The translations under genes and the position numbers were made by a program. Positions 60,682-64,000 of a stretch of DNA of 64,000 bases are shown here, piece after piece (the stretch's first letter is position 1; every line of letters starts with the position of its first letter). Under the pieces are notes generated by a model. It had not been told where the DNA came from. It saw only the letters and a list, made by a program, of their open reading frames with translations, and ran no database searches. Source of the DNA: Streptomyces sp. NBC_01244 (lineage in GTDB: Bacteria > Actinomycetota > Actinomycetes > Streptomycetales > Streptomycetaceae); contig NZ_CP108488.1 in the NCBI RefSeq assembly GCF_035987325.1, forward strand, positions 5,146,001-5,210,000. Reading direction: 5' to 3'.

Positions 60682-61086
60682 CTAGCTGAGCGCACGGCGC
60701 AGCGTCGCAAGCACGTCCACGCCGGGGAACACACGGGGGATCTCAGCGGTGGCTTGCTCAATGAGATCGTCAAGCAAGACCGGCGCTGCGCCGTACAGCA
60801 GATCACGAAGGTAGGGCACAAGCTCCGCTTCCGTGTTCGGCAGCTTCAGAGCCATGGCAAGCGGAGCGTTCTCGCTCTTGTACCGCCCGACCGGGAGACC
60901 AACCCTCTCCGGGTGGACGCATACCGGTGTGCCGTCCGCGGCGTACCGGTGGCCATCCTCCGGGTTGAACGGGCACTCCTTCGAAGGGCGTTCGTACACG
61001 TCGAAGCCCCCGACCGGAAACCGTCGCGACGGGCAGACGCCACAGGCCATGTGGTGCACGTCGTCATTGACGAAAGCCTCAGCCAT
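60682..61086 (-). CDS. Small Cys/His protein of the lysogeny block
   Basis: A 134-residue protein: NDDVHHMACGVCPSRRFPVGGF, later SKECPFNPEDGHRY and TPVCVHPERVGLP, giving several possible zinc ligands. It converges with the 60097 gene, the stops being 3 bp apart. Function unknown. Confidence 0.62.
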   Translation of the reverse strand: MAEAFVNDDVHHMACGVCPSRRFPVGGFDVYERPSKECPFNPEDGHRYAADGTPVCVHPERVGLPVGRYKSENAPLAMALKLPNTEAELVPYLRDLLYGAAPVLLDDLIEQATAEIPRVFPGVDVLATLRRALS

Positions 61087-61304
61087 GGGCAGAGCCTAGC
61101 CCCTGGCAGGTCACCCAAAGCCCCCCTTCCGACCGCCCCCACCTTTGGACAGGTCGAGCGGCCGGAAGGGGTTGCAGGACCCTCTTAGGAAGCCACTGGG
61201 CGCGTGCCTTTGAGGAAGCGGGGCCCCGTCCGTCTGCGTCCCTCCTGTGGACGGGCGGGCCCTGAAGCCAAGCGACTTTCCCACTCGTCTGAAGGACGGA
61301 AGAC
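61087..61304. other. Gap between divergent small genes
   Basis: About 220 bp that must hold promoters for the leftward 60682 gene and the rightward DUF397 gene. No clear operator is seen. Confidence 0.35.
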
Positions 61305-61514
61305 ATGACTGGAACCCCTGAGTTCGAGTTCCGTACGTCCAGCGCCTGTCAGTACAACAACAACGACCCCCGCTGTGTCGAGGTCGCGACCAACGTCCCG
61401 GGCAAGGTGGCGGTCCGCAACTCCACCGGCGGCCCGTCCGTCCAGTTCACCCCGGCGGAGTGGTCCGACTTCCTCAAGGGTGCCAAGCTGGGGGAGTTCG
61501 ACCTCTCGGCGTAG
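61305..61514 (+). CDS. DUF397-domain protein
   Basis: A 69-residue protein with the DUF397 pattern: FRTSSACQYNNNDPRCVEVATNVPGKVAVRNSTGGPSVQFTPAEWSDFLKGAKLGEF. DUF397 proteins are the small partners of Streptomyces XRE regulators, including pairs known to affect development and antibiotic production. Its partner here is probably the XRE-TPR regulator 2.6 kb to the left. Confidence 0.85.
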   Translation: MTGTPEFEFRTSSACQYNNNDPRCVEVATNVPGKVAVRNSTGGPSVQFTPAEWSDFLKGAKLGEFDLSA

Positions 61515-61522
61515 GAGCCCGC

Positions 61523-61705
61523 GTGCAGGACTGCCCACAGTGTGGAAGCACTGCCCAGCGCGACCCGGAGAACCGGCAAGTGCTGTGGTGTCTGTCGTGC
61601 TGGACCGTGTGGTCAGTGCCGCAGGAAATCCGGTGTGATGGCACCCTTCCCCGGCTCATGTCCGGGTTGCGGGTACTGGCCGATCATCGGCATTTGAACC
61701 GCTGA
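61523..61705 (+). CDS. Small zinc-ribbon protein
   Basis: A 60-residue protein: QDCPQCGSTAQRDPENRQVLWCLSCWTVW, two CxxC pairs as in zinc ribbons. GTG at 61523 follows GTAGGAGCC, 8 bp after the DUF397 stop. Probably DNA- or RNA-associated. Confidence 0.62.
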   Translation: MQDCPQCGSTAQRDPENRQVLWCLSCWTVWSVPQEIRCDGTLPRLMSGLRVLADHRHLNR

Positions 61706-61748
61706 GCCCGGCCCCGTTCGCCTGTGAATCACCAGCCGGCGAACGGGG

Positions 61749-62012
61749 CTACTGGGCTTCGTCGCCTGACCGTGCGGAGTGATCGGTCACGTAAGTCCCG
61801 CGCTGGGGCACGGTGAACACCCAGCCTTCGTCACGGAGGAACTTCACCGCGTTCCGGGCGGTCTCACGAGCCACGCCGAAGCGCTGGGTCAGGTTGGACT
61901 CACTGGGGATCTTGCGGTTCACCGGAATGGCGCCGCTCTTGATCTCCGCGATGATCAGCGCCGCAATCTGCCGGTAGACCGGCGTGGGCGACTCGTGGTC
62001 AATCTCCGACAT
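61749..62012 (-). CDS. GntR-type winged-helix regulator (short)
   Basis: An 87-residue protein that is only a GntR DNA-binding domain: PVYRQIAALIIAEIKSGAIPVNRKIPSESNLTQRFGVARETARNAVKFLRDEGWVFTVPQRGTYVTD. No effector domain follows, as in small plasmid and phage repressors of Streptomyces (KorSA/TraR-like in outline). ATG at 62012 has no good ribosome binding site; leaderless translation is possible. A strong candidate for the prophage repressor. Confidence 0.85.
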   Translation of the reverse strand: MSEIDHESPTPVYRQIAALIIAEIKSGAIPVNRKIPSESNLTQRFGVARETARNAVKFLRDEGWVFTVPQRGTYVTDHSARSGDEAQ

Positions 62013-62022
62013 GGAGCAAGAG

Positions 62023-62094
62023 TAGACAACTGGCCATGTTGGGGCATCTGAGCGTACGACCCTGTACGTCAATAGACGAAGGTAGACAAGTCTA
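62023..62094. promoter_or_regulatory. TAGAC operator cluster for the GntR regulator
   Basis: TAGAC occurs at 62023, 62073 and 62083; the last forms an inverted pair TAGAC-AA-GTCTA (62083-62094). They lie between the GntR gene and the divergent 62178 gene. GntR proteins often bind such short inverted repeats. Confidence 0.6.
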
Positions 62095-62177
62095 GGTAAG
62101 GTGCAGGCACGACAGACCCCGGCGACGGCGCCAACCGTCCCGGGGCGTGGCCGACAGTTCTAAGGGAGCTGACGACA

Positions 62178-62567
62178 ATGCGTGACATTACCTTCTGGGG
62201 CCTCTGCCTGCCCTGGGCACTGTTCGCTCTTGCCTTGCTTCACCCCGTCGAATCTCGGCGCCCGGCAGGCAGGCACGCCGCACCGCTCGTCTGGGGCCCG
62301 CCCGCTCCGGAGCCGGTCCGGGTCTCCTTGGCGGGACTTCGGGGGGCCTTTGAGCGCTTCCCCGGTACCGACCCTGACCTTCCGGAGATCCCTCCGTTCC
62401 GTCCCCGCTTCGTGGAACTGGCGGAACGGTTTAAGGCGGATCAATGGGAGGAAACCCAGCGGCGCGAGCGGGCCCTTGCTGCGGCTGCCGTGACCTTCGG
62501 CCGCGAGTACCACTACACCTACCCCGGCGCCCCCGCGGCCCCGACCGAAACAGGGATTCGAGCATGA
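62178..62567 (+). CDS. Small membrane-anchored protein, unknown
   Basis: A 129-residue protein with an N-terminal transmembrane helix (TFWGLCLPWALFALALLHPV) and a charged body (LAERFKADQWEETQRRERALAAAAVTFG). Divergent from the GntR gene and probably under its control. Could be a superinfection-exclusion protein, but there is no direct evidence. Confidence 0.62.
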   Translation: MRDITFWGLCLPWALFALALLHPVESRRPAGRHAAPLVWGPPAPEPVRVSLAGLRGAFERFPGTDPDLPEIPPFRPRFVELAERFKADQWEETQRRERALAAAAVTFGREYHYTYPGAPAAPTETGIRA

Positions 62568-62767
62568 CCCGCAAAGGTCTCACCCTCCGGCCCAGCTTCG
62601 GGCATGTTGCGCTGTGCGTGGTCTGCAAGAAGGTCACGAAGACCCCCGTGCCCGTTCGGGACATCCCCAGCACGAGCGGCCCCGGAACGACCCTGTACGC
62701 CTGCCCCGAGCATGTAGCGGATGTATGCCCCGGGTCAGTCCTGGGGGAGCTGGACGGGCACCCGTAG
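62564..62767 (+). CDS. Small Cys-rich protein at the right end
   Basis: A 67-residue protein coupled to the previous gene by ATGA: GHVALCVVCKKVTKTPVPV, then TLYACPEHVADVCPG. Two Cys pairs suggest a zinc-binding fold. Function unknown. Confidence 0.62.
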   Translation: MTRKGLTLRPSFGHVALCVVCKKVTKTPVPVRDIPSTSGPGTTLYACPEHVADVCPGSVLGELDGHP

Positions 62768-62775
62768 CACCCTGG

Positions 62776-62814
62776 GCCCCGTCCGCCGCTCAGGCTCCAC
62801 GGGTCGGGCGGGGC
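62776..62814. terminator. Terminator at the prophage right end
   Basis: GCCCCGTCCG pairs with CGGGCGGGGC (one T-G pair) across a 19-nt loop. It ends one base before the aminotransferase stop codon, so it serves both the phage operon and the hybrid host gene. Confidence 0.75.
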
Positions 62815-64000
62815 TCATTTCCGCAGCTTAGACAACCTTTCGATTGCTTCTTCTATCACCACCGTCCGCTTGCAGAAGGCCCAGCGGACGTGGCTGGCCC
62901 CGGCGGCTTTGTCGTCGTAGAAGACCTGGTTCGGGATGGCCACCACGCCGCAGCGTTCCGGCAGGGCCCGGCAGAAGGCGAGGCCGTCGCGCTCGCCGAG
63001 CGGGGTGATGTCGGTGGTGACGAAGTAGGTGCCCTCCGGGCGGAAGACCTCGAAGCCGGCCGCAGCGAGGCCGTCGGAGAGGAGGTCGCGCTTGGCGGCC
63101 AGGTCCGCGCGGAAGGAGTCGTAGTACGCGTCGGGGAGGGCGAGGGCCTCGGCGATCGCGTACTGGAACGGGCCCGAGGACACGTACGTCAGGAACTGCT
63201 TCGCCGAGCGGACCGCCGTGACCAGCTCGGGCGTCCCCGTCACCCAGCCGACCTTCCAGCCCGTGAAGGAGAAGGTCTTGCCGGCGGAGGAGATGGTGAC
63301 CGTGCGCTCGCGCATGCCCGGCAGGCTCGCCAGCGGGGTGTGGGTGCCCTCGAAGACCAGGTGCTCGTACACCTCGTCCGTGATGACCAGCAGGTCGCGG
63401 GAGACGGCCAGCTCCGCGACCGCGGCCAGCTCGGCGGGGGTCAGGACGGTGCCCGTCGGATTGTGCGGGGTGTTCAGGAGCAGGAGGCGGGTGCGGGGGG
63501 TGACCGCAGCCCTCAGCGCGTCCACGTCGAGGCGGAAATCGGGGGCGCGCAGGGTCAGCGGCACCCGGACGGCCCCGGCCATCGCGATGCAGGCGGCGTA
63601 GGAGTCGTAGAAGGGTTCCAGGGCGATGACCTCGTCGCCCGGCTCCAGCAGGGCCAGGAGCGAGGCCGCGATGGCCTCGGTGGCTCCGGCGGTGACGAGG
63701 ACCTCGGTGTCGGGGTCGTGGGCCAGGCCGTAGAAGCGCTGCTGGTGGGCGGCGATCGCCGTACGCAGCTCCGGGACGCCGGGGCCCGGCGGGTACTGGT
63801 TGCCCCGGCCGTCACGGATCGCGCGCGCCGCGGCCTCGGCGATCTCGGCGGGGCCGTCGGTGTCGGGAAAACCCTGGCCGAGGTTGATCGCCCCGGTGGC
63901 GGTGGCCAGGGCGGACATCTCCGCGAAGATCGTCGTGCCGAAGGCCGCCAGCTTGCGGTTGAGGAAGGGGCGGGCGGGGCCGTTGCTGCGTTCGGGATCG
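62815..64000 (-). CDS. PLP-dependent aminotransferase, hybrid C-terminus, 5' end outside window
   Basis: A class I/II aminotransferase (about 395 residues visible): GAINLGQGFPDTDGP, NQYPPGPGVPELRTAI, VTAGATEAIAAS, NTPHNPTGTVLTP, DEVYEHLVF, and the PLP lysine in TISSAGKTFSFTGWKVGW. The frame stays open to the window edge upstream of the internal Met at 63918 (FLNRKLAAFGTTIFAE). It probably makes amino acids or diaminopimelate precursors. The last 19 or so codons (CKRTVVIEEAIERLSKLRK) come from the phage and replace CKRTDVLEEAVERLRRL found at 24216. Confidence 0.93.
   Translation of the reverse strand, partial: DPERSNGPARPFLNRKLAAFGTTIFAEMSALATATGAINLGQGFPDTDGPAEIAEAAARAIRDGRGNQYPPGPGVPELRTAIAAHQQRFYGLAHDPDTEVLVTAGATEAIAASLLALLEPGDEVIALEPFYDSYAACIAMAGAVRVPLTLRAPDFRLDVDALRAAVTPRTRLLLLNTPHNPTGTVLTPAELAAVAELAVSRDLLVITDEVYEHLVFEGTHTPLASLPGMRERTVTISSAGKTFSFTGWKVGWVTGTPELVTAVRSAKQFLTYVSSGPFQYAIAEALALPDAYYDSFRADLAAKRDLLSDGLAAAGFEVFRPEGTYFVTTDITPLGERDGLAFCRALPERCGVVAIPNQVFYDDKAAGASHVRWAFCKRTVVIEEAIERLSKLRK
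62867..62876. other. attR core of prophage
   Basis: CGCTTGCAGA, identical to 24262-24271. It lies within the aminotransferase frame (codons for LCKR/FCKR). To its right the gene is host-derived, to its left phage-derived. Confidence 0.82.

Larger units (their letters stand above)
24262..62876. mobile_element. Intact siphovirus prophage, serine-integrase type
   Basis: About 38.6 kb bounded by the shared 10-bp core CGCTTGCAGA. It encodes a large serine integrase at the left end and a full set of packaging, head, tail, lysis and replication genes in typical order. No broken essential gene is seen except a suspect segment in the methyltransferase. The HK97-type portal, protease and capsid with an 824-residue tape measure predict a long-tailed siphovirus. 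Structural and replication genes all read rightward. Confidence 0.93.

Overview
The window is high-GC actinobacterial DNA, almost certainly a Streptomyces chromosome. The evidence is the dnaK-grpE-dnaJ-hspR operon with HAIR operators, a ClpB gene with its own HAIR site, strong third-position G/C bias, many GTG starts, and TetR and LuxR regulators. An apparently intact siphovirus prophage of about 38.6 kb (24262-62876) interrupts it.

Host left part (1-24261). A partial secreted carboxylesterase and a divergent TetR regulator share a perfect 16-bp palindrome. A scarred insertion hotspot at tRNA-Gly(CCC) follows: the 3' part of the tRNA plus its terminator is present three times (1488, 3887, 5101), and the copies bracket two short cargo segments with secreted proteins and gene debris. 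Next come dcd, a phosphoribosyltransferase, a Yip1-like membrane protein, a Pro/Thr-rich anchored protein, a large Fe-S oxidoreductase and a sugar transferase. The HspR heat-shock operon, a LuxR regulator with a small peptide and Rieske-like pair, a PPOX protein, clpB, a YbjN protein and a GT-C type membrane glycosyltransferase complete this part.

Prophage. A large serine integrase lies just inside the left end. The phage integrated into the 3' end of an aminotransferase gene and supplies a replacement C-terminus, so the host gene stays open. Rightward come a tRNA and tRNA-like cluster, HNH, terminase, portal, protease, capsid, connectors, tail tube, frameshifted tail chaperone, tape measure, tail tip and fibre genes, then endolysin and holin. 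The nucleic-acid genes follow: dNMP kinase, RecB/Cas4-like nuclease, a phiC31 gp3-type recombination directionality factor, Hjc-like resolvase, primase-helicase, C5 methyltransferase, family A DNA polymerase and a phage sigma-like factor. The right end (56.9-62.8 kb) looks like lysogeny control. It holds an XRE-TPR regulator divergent from four overlapping small genes, a DUF397 protein, a GntR repressor with candidate operators, and small cysteine-rich proteins.

The most unusual feature is the punctuation of the prophage. Seven clear copies (and one diverged copy) of an ungapped 28-bp motif, eight copies of a near-perfect 20-bp palindrome, and two sets of GTGACGAA inverted repeats sit almost only in gaps before genes. 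Together with the sigma-like factor and three candidate repressors they look like a phage-specific transcription control system. All readings are by eye; no searches were run.
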